Assembly (NCBI GenBank): GCA_964572045.1
Contig: CAZNEI010000029.1
Location: forward strand, 1 to 36,746
DNA: 36,746 nucleotides
From: CBDCKR01 sp964572045
GTDB lineage: Bacteria; Gemmatimonadota; Gemmatimonadetes; Longimicrobiales; Gaopeijiaceae
Direction: 5' to 3'
Position 1 is the stretch's first letter. The number at the start of each line of letters is the position of its first letter. This document shows, piece after piece, positions 1 to 8,611 of this stretch. A program made the position numbers and the translations under genes. Below the pieces are notes generated by a model. It saw nothing but the letters and a program-made list of their open reading frames with translations, made no database searches and had not been told where the DNA came from.

Positions 1-3000
1 CTACCAGCCGTAGGACAGCTTGGTGTAGTAGAACGCCCCGTTGAAGCCGAACGGGCTGTACTCGCCATATCGCTGACCGGAGTCGGCGGCGGCACCGGGG
101 AACTGGCCCGGATGGGTGTTCAGCGCATTCTGGCCACCGACCGTAAGTGTCCACTTGTCGGCGAACGTCTGAGCCACCTCGAAGTCGAGCAGCTGGCGTG
201 CCGGATACCGAGTCGTGACATTGGGATCCCCGGAATAGGGCGCGAACCTCTCGAAGACGCCGTCCCAATGGCTGCCCCGCACCATCATGCGGGTCCCGCC
301 CGGGAAAACGTGATTGACGGTCACGCTCCCTCTCGTCAGGGGTAGCCCCTTCTCCAATGCGTTCACACGACTGTCGTCTAGAGTCTCCGAGTTGTGCTCG
401 ATCACGTCCGTGTTGGTGACGTTCCAAGCTGCGCTCACGGTCGTGACGCCCCGCTCGTTCTCGACATCGTAGGCGGCCACCACGTCGAGCCCCTGCGTCC
501 GGGTCGAGAAGTCGTTCACGAAGAACTGGAACCTCTTGAGCACGCCACCGGGCCGAATGATGCCGTCCGCAACCAGCCGCTGGATCTGGTCGTTCGTGAG
601 GTTGATGTTCCTGCTAGTCGTGAGACGCTGCGACACGTCGATCAGGAAGTAATCCGTGGACAGGCTGAAGTCGCCCCGTTGGAACACGCCACCGAAAGAC
701 AGGTTGACCGACTTCTCCGGCTCCAGAGGCTCTCCACCGAACTCCTGGGCGAGCGCCGATGTCGAGGGGATCGTACCGTTGTTGGTAAGGTCCTTGAGCT
801 CAGGATCGTAGATGGTCGAGATGTTGAAAGCGTTCTGCTGTCCGGGGGTGGGTGCTCGGAATCCGGTGCTGGCGGCACCTCGCAGCGCGAATCCGTCGGA
901 TAGGCTCACGCGCCCCGCAACCTTTCCGTTGACCGTCGTCCCGAAATCCGAAAAGTGCTCCACCCGGCCCGCGACGCCGAAGGTCCAAGCACCGTCCGGT
1001 TCACGAAACTCAAGGTCCCCGTATCCGGCGAAGTTGCTGCGGTTCCAGACTCCCGCCGTGAGCGGTCCAAACCCGGTGAAGCCGTTGGAGCCGGGGGTGA
1101 AGCCTTGCGCGGCCAGCGCCCCCTCGGTCCAAGAGGGGGCGTCGCCCTCAACGATCTCGAACCGCTCGTTACGCCACTCCGCGCCGCCCGCAATGTTGAC
1201 CCGGTCGTTGACGGCGTAGGAAAGATCGACGTTCAGGTTGGTTTCCCGCTGGTCGTAGATTCCTGGGTTGAAGTACGGAGTGCAGAGCTGGTCTGGAACG
1301 GCCGGTGAGGTTCCCTTCTCGCTGCACGGCTGGTCGGGCCCCAGCGAGGCGTTGACGGTGTTGTACATGTAGAAGTCGAGGCTCGAATTGCCGAAGGCCG
1401 CGCTGGCGTCCCACGACAACCGACCGCTGGTCCCTCGAAGCCCCGCNNNNNNNNNNNNNNNNNNNNNNNNNNNNNNNNNNNNNNNNNNNNNNNNNNNNNN
1501 NNNNNNNNNNNNNNNNNNNNNNNNNNNNNNNNNNNNNNNNNNNNNNCGAAGGCCGCGCTGGCGTCCCACGACAACCGACCGCTGGTCCCTCGAAGCCCCG
1601 CTACCGCGGAGGCGTCCGAAACATAGGATCCGAACTGCGGCGTGAATCCGCCGGGGAACATCTTCTGGAAGGTGAAGCAGTTGGGATTGTTCAGGACCTC
1701 CTGCCACGCAGCCATGTCGACCACGAGGCCGCCCGCGACCCGCACCTCCGGACAGCCGGCCGATCCGTCGAGGACTCCGTCGGCGGCGTCCAACAGGTCG
1801 CCGACCAGAAGCTGGTCGGCGCCCGTGTTGAACACGCCGCTACGGGTGTTCGGATTACGGAAGTAGAAGCCCCCTTCGACCTGCTTGGACGCGTAGTTGC
1901 CGTGCCCGTAAAACGAGAGGTTGTCGCGGAAGACGTAGGCCGTATTCGCCCACAGCTTGATGTCGTTCGAGACCGTCGGCGACCCCCAGATCTGCGCGGG
2001 TGTGCGAACGTGGGTGTTCCCAGAGGCGATAAGCGTTCGAGCGTCGTTGCGTTGAACGCTGCGGTCGGTCGGATCGGCGTTGCCGTATTCGCCGGTCAGG
2101 TTCAGAAAGCCGGACTCACCCAGCGGCAGGCCGACGTTGCCCGTCAGCGTGTACATGTCGCCGTCGCCCGGAAACAGGCCACCCTCCAGAAGCTCGGTTG
2201 TCTCGGCGAGCAGGTGCCCTCCCGTCTTAAGCTCGATCGAGCCACCGGAGCGGTCGTTGTTGAGGATGAAGTTCATGACCCCCGCGATCGCGTCGGACCC
2301 GTACTGGGCGGCCGCGCCGTCGCGCAGGACCTCAGCCTGCTCCAGCGCGAGTGCGGGGATGAGTGAGATGTCGGGGCCCTGTGCGCCGTCGGCGATGCTG
2401 TTGCCGTACCACACGATCACCGCAGAGCGGTGACGCCGCTTTCCATTCACGAGCACCAGCGTCTGGTCGGGCGAGAGGCCGCGCAGGTTGGCTGGCCGCG
2501 CGAAGGTAGCAGCGTCACTGATGGGTTGGGTGTTGACGTTGAAGGAGGGTACGACGTTGCGCAGCACGTTCGCGAAGTCGACGTCGCCTTGGTTGACGAT
2601 CTCGGCGGCGGGGATGACGTCTACCGGAACGGCCGACTCCGTAACCGTGCGCGGTCGGGCGCGGGTCCCGATGGCCGTGATCCCGCCGAGGATGATCGCC
2701 TCCTCGGACATTGCCACATCGAGAAGGGACTGCGAGCCAGCTGTGACCGTAACCTCCTGCCTCGCAATGGCATACCCGATGCGCTGAATCTCGATCAGGT
2801 GAGTGCCCGCGGGCACGCCCCGGACTTCGAAGCCACCATCGTTGTCGGACAGTGTTCCGAGGGAAAGGGCGGAGATGAAGACTTGGGCACCCGCGATACC
2901 CTGGTTGGTGGCATCGTCGCGGACGGTGCCCGCGATAGTGCCATCCTGTGCAGCCACCGAGGTGGGCAGAATCATCGTTAGGAAAAAACCAAGAAGCACC

Positions 3001-3029
3001 AATCGTGGGGTGGGGAAATCGAACCTCAT
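1..3029 (-). CDS. TonB-dependent outer-membrane receptor, interrupted by an assembly gap
   Basis: Outer-membrane active transporter; substrate not predictable. Start ATG at 3029 is preceded by GGAGAG about 7 nt upstream. Residues 1-27 form a signal peptide ending near SVAA-QDG. A carboxypeptidase-regulatory-like domain follows (GTIAGTVRDD to about residue 110), then a plug domain (NVLRNVVPSFNV, LRGLSPDQTLVLVNGKRRH, EVLRDGAAAQYGSDAIAGVMN), then a long beta-barrel ending in an aromatic C-terminus (YYTKLSYGW). The gene is split into two frames by 100 N at 1447-1546, with an identical 55-bp segment on both sides. Merging the two copies removes 155 bases and joins the halves in one frame, giving about 957 aa, a normal length for this family. 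The frame break is therefore probably an assembly artefact and not a pseudogene. The stop TAG is at 1-3, so the C-terminus is complete. Confidence 0.93.
1392..1446. repeat. 55-bp direct repeat, left copy at gap edge
   Basis: Identical to 1547-1601. It begins CGAAGGCCGCGCTGG and ends CGAAGCCCCGC. It encodes the receptor segment GLRGTSGRLSWDASAAF in both copies. A scaffolding overlap explains it better than a biological repeat. Confidence 0.95.
1447..1546. other. Assembly gap (100 N)
   Basis: Exactly 100 N, the usual placeholder for a gap of unknown size. Both edges end in the same 55-bp sequence, so the real gap is probably negative (overlapping contig ends not merged). Confidence 0.97.
1547..1601. 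repeat. 55-bp direct repeat, right copy at gap edge
   Basis: Second copy of 1392-1446, offset by 155 bases. Because 155 leaves a remainder of 2 when divided by 3, the two halves of the receptor lie in different frames here. Collapsing the copies restores one frame. Confidence 0.95.
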
Positions 3030-4054
3030 CGCAAAGCTCTCCAGTTTTAGTATGCGTAAGCACGGCTGCCGCACAGCACGACCGCGATCAACGACCGCAT
3101 CTCATCTGTACGGTTCCTTCCGTTCTGACTTCGAGGAATCATCAGGCAACACGAGACCATGGCATTCGGCCCCAGAGTTCCATTTGCATCCCCTCTGACA
3201 AGAACGACGAGCGGGACAGCGCGACGGGGACCATGCGCGGACAAGCCGAGGTGCTGTCGGGGGAGGGAGCGCTAGCTCGCAACTCTGCCTCCCTTCCTTT
3301 CTCGCCCGGAACTTCGTCTGCGGCTATCCCATGCGAACCGGCGAAATCCAGCTCACAGTCTTGCATAGCTGAAGTGATACACCAACCATGACGATGAATC
3401 ATAGAGTGCCGGCGGCGCCACTGCTGACTCCCCTGCCCGGCTCAGGCAGGCTCATCTGCACGCCGACGATGGGCGCGCGCCGGTCGCAAGACCCGTTACG
3501 GTTTGCTGTAGTGTACGTTGGGCCCCTGGTCCGCCCACTTGGGCGAGGGCCAAGAAAACAACCTGCAGTCACTGCCGTTCGGAGCATCATAGGACATCCT
3601 CGTAAGAGCAAGAGATACATGAGTCCAAGACAACGACAATCTAATCCATTACCGCCTTGGGACCAGAAGTGTTACAGCGGCCCATTAGGTGGGCCATCCC
3701 GCGCCGGAGGTGTGCCGGGAGCGACGACGTAGGCGCTGAACGTCGACCGAGCCACCCTCATTCGTCTCAGGATCCCCGTGCTGGACTCGCGATCTCCTGT
3801 CGGTGCCCCCCGCGAGGCGACACGATCCGGCTCCCGCAGGATGGATGACGCCGTCCTCGTGCTCCTGCCGCCCCCGGTGGGATTCGGACCGGCTCCGGTC
3901 TCCGCTGACATCACCGATCGGCGACCGCGCGGTTGCCTTCGCTCGCGCCTACCGAACTCAAGTTCCACTGGCGTGTCGAAGAGAACTTCAGCTAGAATTA
4001 CCGTCACGCGTGACCGAATCTCAGAATGCGACCGCCCCCTCAGGAGTCCATGCC
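3030..4054. other. Long intergenic region between divergent receptor and lipoprotein genes
   Basis: About 1 kb without a convincing gene. Short open frames on both strands have no recognisable protein character and no good ribosome-binding site. A short hairpin GGCCCA-TTAGG-TGGGCC lies near 3679. The region must hold the promoters of both flanking genes, but I cannot point to a clear -35/-10 pair. I see no riboswitch fold or tRNA by eye. Confidence 0.5.
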
Positions 4055-4444
4055 GTGAGAGCAGGCTTGCTTGCCTCAACGCCACTGGTGGCCGCGCTAG
4101 TCCTTCTGGTCGCTTGTGAGGGCGGCTCGACGTTTGATGTCGACGATCGTCGGATCGCGGTGATCACGATCCGGCCGGCGACACCCTCCATAGACGTGGG
4201 AGGCACGGTGCAACTCGCGGCGACGGCTTACGACACCGAGAGTAACATCGTCTCCCAAGCCACCTTCGCGTGGAGCAGCTTCAACGAAGCCGTCGCAGCC
4301 GTGAGTGATGACGGCCTGGTCACGGGCTTGGCTGCGGGGACCGCCATTATCGACGCGAAGATCCCCGGGGTCGCGGTCAGTGCCGGGTCGGCAAGTGTGA
4401 CCGTGAGGCCTGTAGCCGTCCCCCAAGCAGCTCCCGGCCATTGA
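4055..4444 (+). CDS. Small lipoprotein with a bacterial Ig-like (BIG2) domain
   Basis: Predicted 129-aa envelope lipoprotein. GTG start at 4055 is preceded by CAGGAG with 8-nt spacing. Residues 1-20 are a hydrophobic signal with lipobox LVAC, so Cys21 would be lipidated. Residues about 34-117 match a BIG2 domain: ITIRPATPSIDVGGTVQL, then AYDTESN, FAWSSFNEAVAAVSDDGLVTGLAAGTAII, and a final SASVTV strand. Such domains usually serve adhesion or as spacers in surface proteins; here one domain stands alone, so its role is unknown. It converges on the ATPase gene and is divergent from the TonB receptor. The frame is open further upstream, but the ribosome-binding site and signal peptide favour 4055. 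Confidence 0.8.
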   Translation: MRAGLLASTPLVAALVLLVACEGGSTFDVDDRRIAVITIRPATPSIDVGGTVQLAATAYDTESNIVSQATFAWSSFNEAVAAVSDDGLVTGLAAGTAIIDAKIPGVAVSAGSASVTVRPVAVPQAAPGH

Positions 4445-4471
4445 ATCCGATCCGGTCATAAGCTCTCCCCC

Positions 4472-4494
4472 TCCGCCCGCGCCGCCTAGGCGGA
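4472..4494. terminator. Possible bidirectional terminator hairpin
   Basis: Inverted repeat TCCGCC / GGCGGA with an 11-nt loop, in the 111-bp space between the convergent BIG2 lipoprotein and ATPase genes. No clear T-run on either side, so it is only a candidate. Confidence 0.3.
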
Positions 4495-4555
4495 TGCTAC
4501 CGGGAGCCCCTCTGCCGCCGGAGAATCGAGCTTCCCTTCCCATCCCCCCGCGCGT

Positions 4556-5386
4556 TCAACCGCCGTCCGTCCAGAGGTGTCTCAGGAAGCGCTCGGGCTG
4601 GGACAGGAAGTCTCGCATGAGGCGCACGTGTTCCAGCTCTTCGAATGCGACCCTACACGCCGGTCGGTGATCGAAACAGTAGATGATGGCCTCAGGGATG
4701 GCCATGAAGATGGGCGAGTGCGTAGCGATCAGGAACTGCGAGCCCGTGTCGACACCCTCCTTAATCATGGCAAGAAGGGCAAGCTGACTCTGAGGGGACA
4801 GGGCAGCCTCCGGCTCGTCCAGGAGATACAGACCTTGAGGGACGAGGCGCGACCTGAAGAGCGTGAGGAACCCCTCGCCGTGCGAGTTGGCATCAAGGTT
4901 TTCGCCGTAGCGAGCATCCATCTCGTTCAGCGAGCGTCTGGCAGGCCCCTTGGCGAGCATGCGGGCATAGTCCGAGCGGTCGGCGTAAGTGCCATCGATC
5001 TCTACCAGTTCCTCCTCCAACTCGGCCCTCATCTCTACCAAGCGGCGAGCGAAGCCGAAGAAGTCCTCGCTCCGGAGGAAGAACCCCCGATGGCTGCGGC
5101 GATTCCAGACGAGCCGTAAACGCCGCGCCAGGCGCTTCTGTGCCACGAGACTCCCATCTCTCGCCGCACTGACGGTTCCCACGGTAGGCAGCTCCGTAGC
5201 GATGGCCAGGGCCTCCAAGAGTGTGGACTTCCCCGAGCCGTTCTCGCCTACGAAGCAGCAGACCGGACCCTCCAGATCGAGAACCTCGAGGCCCTGTAGC
5301 GCAGGGATCGAAAACGGGAAAGCCCGGGAGCTCCCCTTGTCTTCGGGAAGCCTCAGCTGAATCCGCCGTAGAGGAGCATCGTGCAT
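4556..5386 (-). CDS. COG3910-type AAA/ABC-class ATPase
   Basis: Cytosolic P-loop ATPase of unknown substrate, about 276 aa. Walker A is GENGSGKST at residues 47-55. Later come a signature-like SHGEGFLTLF, Walker B LYLLDEPEAALSPQSQLALL, and a switch region FLIATHSP. This order and the N-terminal FPFSIPALQGLEVLDLEGPVCCFVGENG match the stand-alone COG3910 'predicted ATPase' family, related to the ATPase domains of SMC/ABC proteins. I chose ATG at 5386 because the family begins close to this point. A GTG at 5443 in the same frame would add 19 residues, and neither site has a strong ribosome-binding site. No partner gene such as a nuclease is adjacent, so nothing here shows it belongs to a defence system. 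Confidence 0.85.
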   Translation of the reverse strand: MHDAPLRRIQLRLPEDKGSSRAFPFSIPALQGLEVLDLEGPVCCFVGENGSGKSTLLEALAIATELPTVGTVSAARDGSLVAQKRLARRLRLVWNRRSHRGFFLRSEDFFGFARRLVEMRAELEEELVEIDGTYADRSDYARMLAKGPARRSLNEMDARYGENLDANSHGEGFLTLFRSRLVPQGLYLLDEPEAALSPQSQLALLAMIKEGVDTGSQFLIATHSPIFMAIPEAIIYCFDHRPACRVAFEELEHVRLMRDFLSQPERFLRHLWTDGG

Positions 5387-5902
5387 GAGTGCGAGTCCAC
5401 CGGCCGAGTTGAGGGGGAGATGCAGGGCGACTCGCCCTGTCACCCCACCCTAAGAGGGTTCATCCTCCGTGTTGGGTTGGTGGGAATCAAGTCGGTGGTT
5501 GTGGGGGGGCACCGACCATCGCGGACTCTTCGTGTTCCAGGCACGACGAGCATGGTGGACGACAAGACTCTTGCGCGGCAGGAGCGATTGGCCGATGACT
5601 GACCGGCCACGCGGCGGTCATCGGCTCTCTTCTCCCCGGGATGACCTGCGCGTGCACTTACCTGAGCCAGGAGCGCTCTCGTGTCGCCCGGAAAGGCGGT
5701 CCTGGGTCATCTGTCGGAGTCAGGAAGACTTCTCGGCCCACCGTGTCAGGGGCGTGAGCTACGGGAAGAGACCCCGCGAGGCTTGTGCCTCCTCTGGAGC
5801 CCGACAGGAGGACCCGTCAGGTGACGGTGACGATTGGCCTGCATGTCACCACAGATCCCACGCCCTAGAGCCCCCACCACCGCCCTGAGAGCTGAGGGTG
5901 GG
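5387..5902. other. Intergenic region with one strong hairpin
   Basis: About 516 bp between the OsmC-like gene and the ATPase gene, both on the minus strand. Open frames here look like shadows. A 9-bp perfect inverted repeat lies at 5591-5625. No tRNA or recognised RNA family is seen by eye. Confidence 0.5.
5591..5625. repeat. 9-bp inverted repeat (orphan hairpin)
   Basis: GCCGATGAC at 5591-5599 and GTCATCGGC at 5617-5625 are perfectly complementary around a 17-nt loop. On the plus strand it is followed by a pyrimidine-rich tract (TCTCTTCTCCCC), which resembles a weak terminator. No plus-strand gene precedes it. On the minus strand it lies about 205 nt upstream of the ATPase start. Confidence 0.5.
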
Positions 5903-6379
5903 TTAGGCTCGCCCGACCGGCACCTCGAACGCCAGCTCCGTGGTGACGTCGATGCATCCCTGCACGGTACGGTACACCGGACAATGGGAATGGTGCAGTC
6001 CATGCGTGCGCCGGGCAGTCTCTCGGTCTGCCTCGTCGCACGCGAGACGGTAGACGACGTGGATCCGCTTGATCACGAGGACGCCGTCCTCCTTCTCGAC
6101 CTCACCGGTCACGGCGGAGGTGAGTCGACCGGCCGCCGCCGAGATCCCGCGCGCCTCCAGCGCGCCTCCGAACGTTCCGGTCAGTCAGCCACCCGTGGCG
6201 GCGATGACGTGGTCGAGCGTCGTCGCGAATTCCTGCTCGGGCTGGACTCCATAGTGATCCGCGACGGCCCCATGCACCCCGAACATGGTGGGCTCCTCCG
6301 TCGCCGGTAGGTACGCGCGGCGCACCGGACCCCTGACACGCTCGATTCGTACATGGCTCCTGTAAACGACGCCACTCAT
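5903..6379 (-). CDS. OsmC-family thiol peroxidase-like protein, probable selenoprotein (in-frame TGA = Sec65)
   Basis: OsmC/Ohr-fold proteins reduce organic hydroperoxides using two redox Cys residues. ATG at 6379 has GGAGAG 7 nt upstream. The frame runs from residue 1 to 158, broken only by TGA at 6187-6185 (residue 65), and stops at TAA 5905-5903. The context is DHVIAATGG-[TGA]-LTGTFGGALEARG; from memory, related OsmC proteins read GGCLTGTFGGALEAR at this place, so TGA replaces the first catalytic Cys. The second conserved Cys is intact as C133 in HHSHCPVYRT. The reading continues with full family character after the TGA (GEVEKEDGVLVIKRIHVVYRL, then DVTTELAFEV). A SECIS-like hairpin follows at 6165-6149. 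OsmC-like selenoproteins have, to my recollection, been reported from marine metagenomes. The alternative is a single-base error or mutation (TGC/TGT to TGA) in an ordinary Cys gene. selA, selB, selC and selD are not in this window. Confidence 0.82.
6149..6165 (-). promoter_or_regulatory. Candidate bacterial SECIS element downstream of the Sec TGA
   Basis: In the mRNA sense the stem is GCGCGC, loop UGGAG, then GCGCGC. The apical loop starts 25 nt after the TGA and has G at its second position. Bacterial SECIS models ask for a short stem, a small loop with a G in its first two bases, and about 16-37 nt from UGA to loop, so this fits. In GC-rich DNA such a stem can arise by chance, and I could not fold it by computation. 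Confidence 0.55.
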
Positions 6380-6486
6380 GTCGACGCTCTCCGTGGAAAA
6401 AGGTGCACAATGGTACTCTTGGTTCGCTCTGAACGGCAAGCCGATGCCAGAGCTGCGCCGTCCCGCGATACGGGCTACGCCAGCTG

Positions 6487-7023
6487 TCAGCGTGGTAGAT
6501 TCAGCGCATCCGTGACCTCCGTACCGACACGGGTCTGCAGCTGACGCAGATCGTCGTCGTCAACATCGAACTGACCGCTCCAGAGGAGCGAACCGCTGTC
6601 CACCCGGAAGACCTCTACGACCAGCACCGTCCCCGCCGCTCGCGCGCGCTCTCCCCCTACTAGGATGAGGTCCGCTCCGAGCTCCCTCCCAACCGTTAGC
6701 GGATCGTCGCCGGCCTCACGGCGCGCAGCCGTGCTCGCTGGCCCAAGCACACCGAGTTCTCTCGGATCGATGCGGCCAAAGTAGGAGGCCAGACCCTCCG
6801 CGAAGCCGGCGTAACGACCGGAGTCCGGAGTCGGCTCCTGGAACGGAAACACCGCCAGAACCGGCCTTCCGTCGGGGACGCGTCGGGCACCCTCCACAAT
6901 CATGAAGATGAGCGAACCCGCAAAGAGGCCGGCGACTGTGATGACAAGCGCCAGAAACGTGCGGCGCGCGCCGGCGCGCGGATGGCGGAAAGAGGGAGGA
7001 ACACTCGGCACGAGGCCTACCAA
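6487..7023 (-). CDS. Membrane-anchored TolB N-terminal-domain-like (FlgO-like) protein
   Basis: About 178 aa. Residues about 21-43 form one hydrophobic membrane segment (TFLALVITVAGLFAGSLIFM), followed by an extracytoplasmic domain. That domain reads PVLAVFPFQEP, YAGFAEGLASYFGRI, TVGRELGADLILVGG, VVEVFRVDSGSLLWSGQFD, LQTRVGTEVTDAL. This is the pattern of the small alpha/beta TolB-N/FlgO-like domain often attached to adenylate cyclases, Ser/Thr kinases and TPR proteins. Here it stands alone, so its role is unknown. The frame begins with TTG at 7023; a GTG at 7011 is a possible alternative and neither has a clear ribosome-binding site. The stop lies 107 nt upstream of the OsmC-like start, so the two could share a transcript. 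Confidence 0.75.
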   Translation of the reverse strand: MVGLVPSVPPSFRHPRAGARRTFLALVITVAGLFAGSLIFMIVEGARRVPDGRPVLAVFPFQEPTPDSGRYAGFAEGLASYFGRIDPRELGVLGPASTAARREAGDDPLTVGRELGADLILVGGERARAAGTVLVVEVFRVDSGSLLWSGQFDVDDDDLRQLQTRVGTEVTDALNLPR

Positions 7024-7337
7024 ACCTCGATGGGGACGCTTCCCTCAGCCGCCGGATGCCGGCATCCGACGGCCGCCCCCGGAGTGGCGTTGGACGCGTC
7101 ACCCGCCCCACGGGGGCCCGGTCCCGACCCCAGGGGACGGTTCGTCACATGCCGTTCGATCGACTGGCGAGGACAGAGGATCCGGAGAGCTGGGTGTGAC
7201 CGGAGGAGCCGCGGGGAGGGGTGACTGGAAGGGAAGCCGGCTGACGAGGCCCAATGACGCCCGGCACCTGAAAGGCCCGATCTTGGGAGGCCTTCTCTCT
7301 TGATCCTCGCACCGAATGGGCTCACTCCGGCTCCCCC
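7024..7337. other. Intergenic region between thyX and the TolB-like gene
   Basis: About 314 bp. I see no convincing gene, RNA or repeat in it. Confidence 0.5.
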
Positions 7338-8321
7338 CTACTCAAAGGTTCCAGGAACCGCCTCCTCCATCTCGGCCGCGACATCTTCTGCCCGCCTCAT
7401 CGTCGAGAGGTCCAGCTCGAAGTCGGGCAACTCCCTGGGCTTGAGCTTGTCGACAAACTCCCGTGTCTCCCTACCCGAGAGCCCCATCTCTCTCAGCCTG
7501 TCGGGCGTTAGGAGAGACGCATCCGAGCGTGCGCGCACGCCTTCGTCGTCGCACTGGATCAGGTGGCGAAGCACCTCCATCTCAGCTCGGCTCATGGGCT
7601 CGGCACCCATATTGTAGTCGAGCCACGCTTCGTAGCTGAGTGGGGCTACGCGTTTCAGGACGCCGGCGATCACGCGTGCGAACTCCTGGATCTCCCACTG
7701 CGCGTGGGGATCGGCCCGAAGTGTCAGGAAGTGAAGAAGGTTGTGAAGGTCGGTCTTCCAGTACCACTGCGTATAGGTGGAAAGGGGAAGATCGATTCGG
7801 GCAAGCTCTCGGGCGACCTCTTCTTGGACCATCCAACGATACCCTTCCGCGGCCTCGCCGCGCACGCGATCCGAGTACTCGGCCGCCCGGTCGTAGACCT
7901 CCTTCGGAGCGGCTTGCGGGCGCCGGCCCTGGCGGTTGTCCACGCTCTGCAGCGCGAAGTGCTCACGGTCCGGCTTATAGAAGAGAAGCGGCATGAGCGA
8001 ATAGCGGCCACTGTACTCATTCAGCGAGGCCGTCCTGTGTCGGACCCACTGGCGCGCGACGAACATGGGCATGGCACAGTGGAATTTCAGTTCGACCATC
8101 TCGCTGGGGGTGGTGTGGTAGTGCCGCCGCAGATACCGGATCAGGCCACGGGTCTGACTCACCTTGCGTGTGCCATAGCCGTAGCTCACACGGGCGGCCC
8201 TCTCCACGTCCTCGTCGGTGCCCATGTAGTCGACGAGGGCCACAAAGCCGTGGTCTAGCACGGGGAAATACCCCCCGAGGATCTCCTCCGCGGCGGGATT
8301 GGTGGGTCTCTTGGTATCCAC
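7338..8321 (-). CDS. thyX: Flavin-dependent thymidylate synthase ThyX
   Basis: Makes dTMP from dUMP using FAD, NADPH and methylene-tetrahydrofolate. The diagnostic ThyX motif RHRxxSxNExSxRY is complete at residues 94-107 (RHRTASLNEYSGRY). Other conserved parts are the TPSEMVELKF helix (about 71-80), ARIDLPLSTYTQWYWKTDLHNLLHFL, and the substrate-binding HAQWEIQEFA helix. At 327 aa it is longer than minimal ThyX enzymes (about 220-250 aa); the extra length is a C-terminal extension after about residue 245 of unknown role. ATG at 8321 has AGGAG just upstream (close spacing). No thyA is seen in the window, consistent with ThyX as the sole dTMP source, though the rest of the genome is not visible. 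Confidence 0.97.
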   Translation of the reverse strand: MDTKRPTNPAAEEILGGYFPVLDHGFVALVDYMGTDEDVERAARVSYGYGTRKVSQTRGLIRYLRRHYHTTPSEMVELKFHCAMPMFVARQWVRHRTASLNEYSGRYSLMPLLFYKPDREHFALQSVDNRQGRRPQAAPKEVYDRAAEYSDRVRGEAAEGYRWMVQEEVARELARIDLPLSTYTQWYWKTDLHNLLHFLTLRADPHAQWEIQEFARVIAGVLKRVAPLSYEAWLDYNMGAEPMSRAEMEVLRHLIQCDDEGVRARSDASLLTPDRLREMGLSGRETREFVDKLKPRELPDFELDLSTMRRAEDVAAEMEEAVPGTFE

Positions 8322-8611
8322 GTCTCCTGGATTCCCCGGCAGGCCCCGTTGGTGGCAGGCGGTTAGGTGTCCCGAATAGATCCGACGGGCCTCCGACCCG
8401 CAAGCGAGTCGAGGATCGCATCGCCGCTCATCGGAGTTCGAGCACGACCCACGACTTTACCCCCAAGTGGCCCGGGCTCCCCTGGCGATGCCACGTGGCC
8501 CGAGCCGTTGCCGCGAGTGCCGACGGTCGGCTCGGCTCACGACGGATGGCCAACGGCAGCGAAATCGCGACGATCAGCGAGGCTCCCGCGGGGGACCGAA
8601 GAGTCCGATGC

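Noticed and set aside
4556..5386. ATPase considered as part of an anti-phage defence system
   Set aside because: No nuclease, reverse transcriptase or other effector gene is beside it, and its sequence fits the stand-alone COG3910 family.
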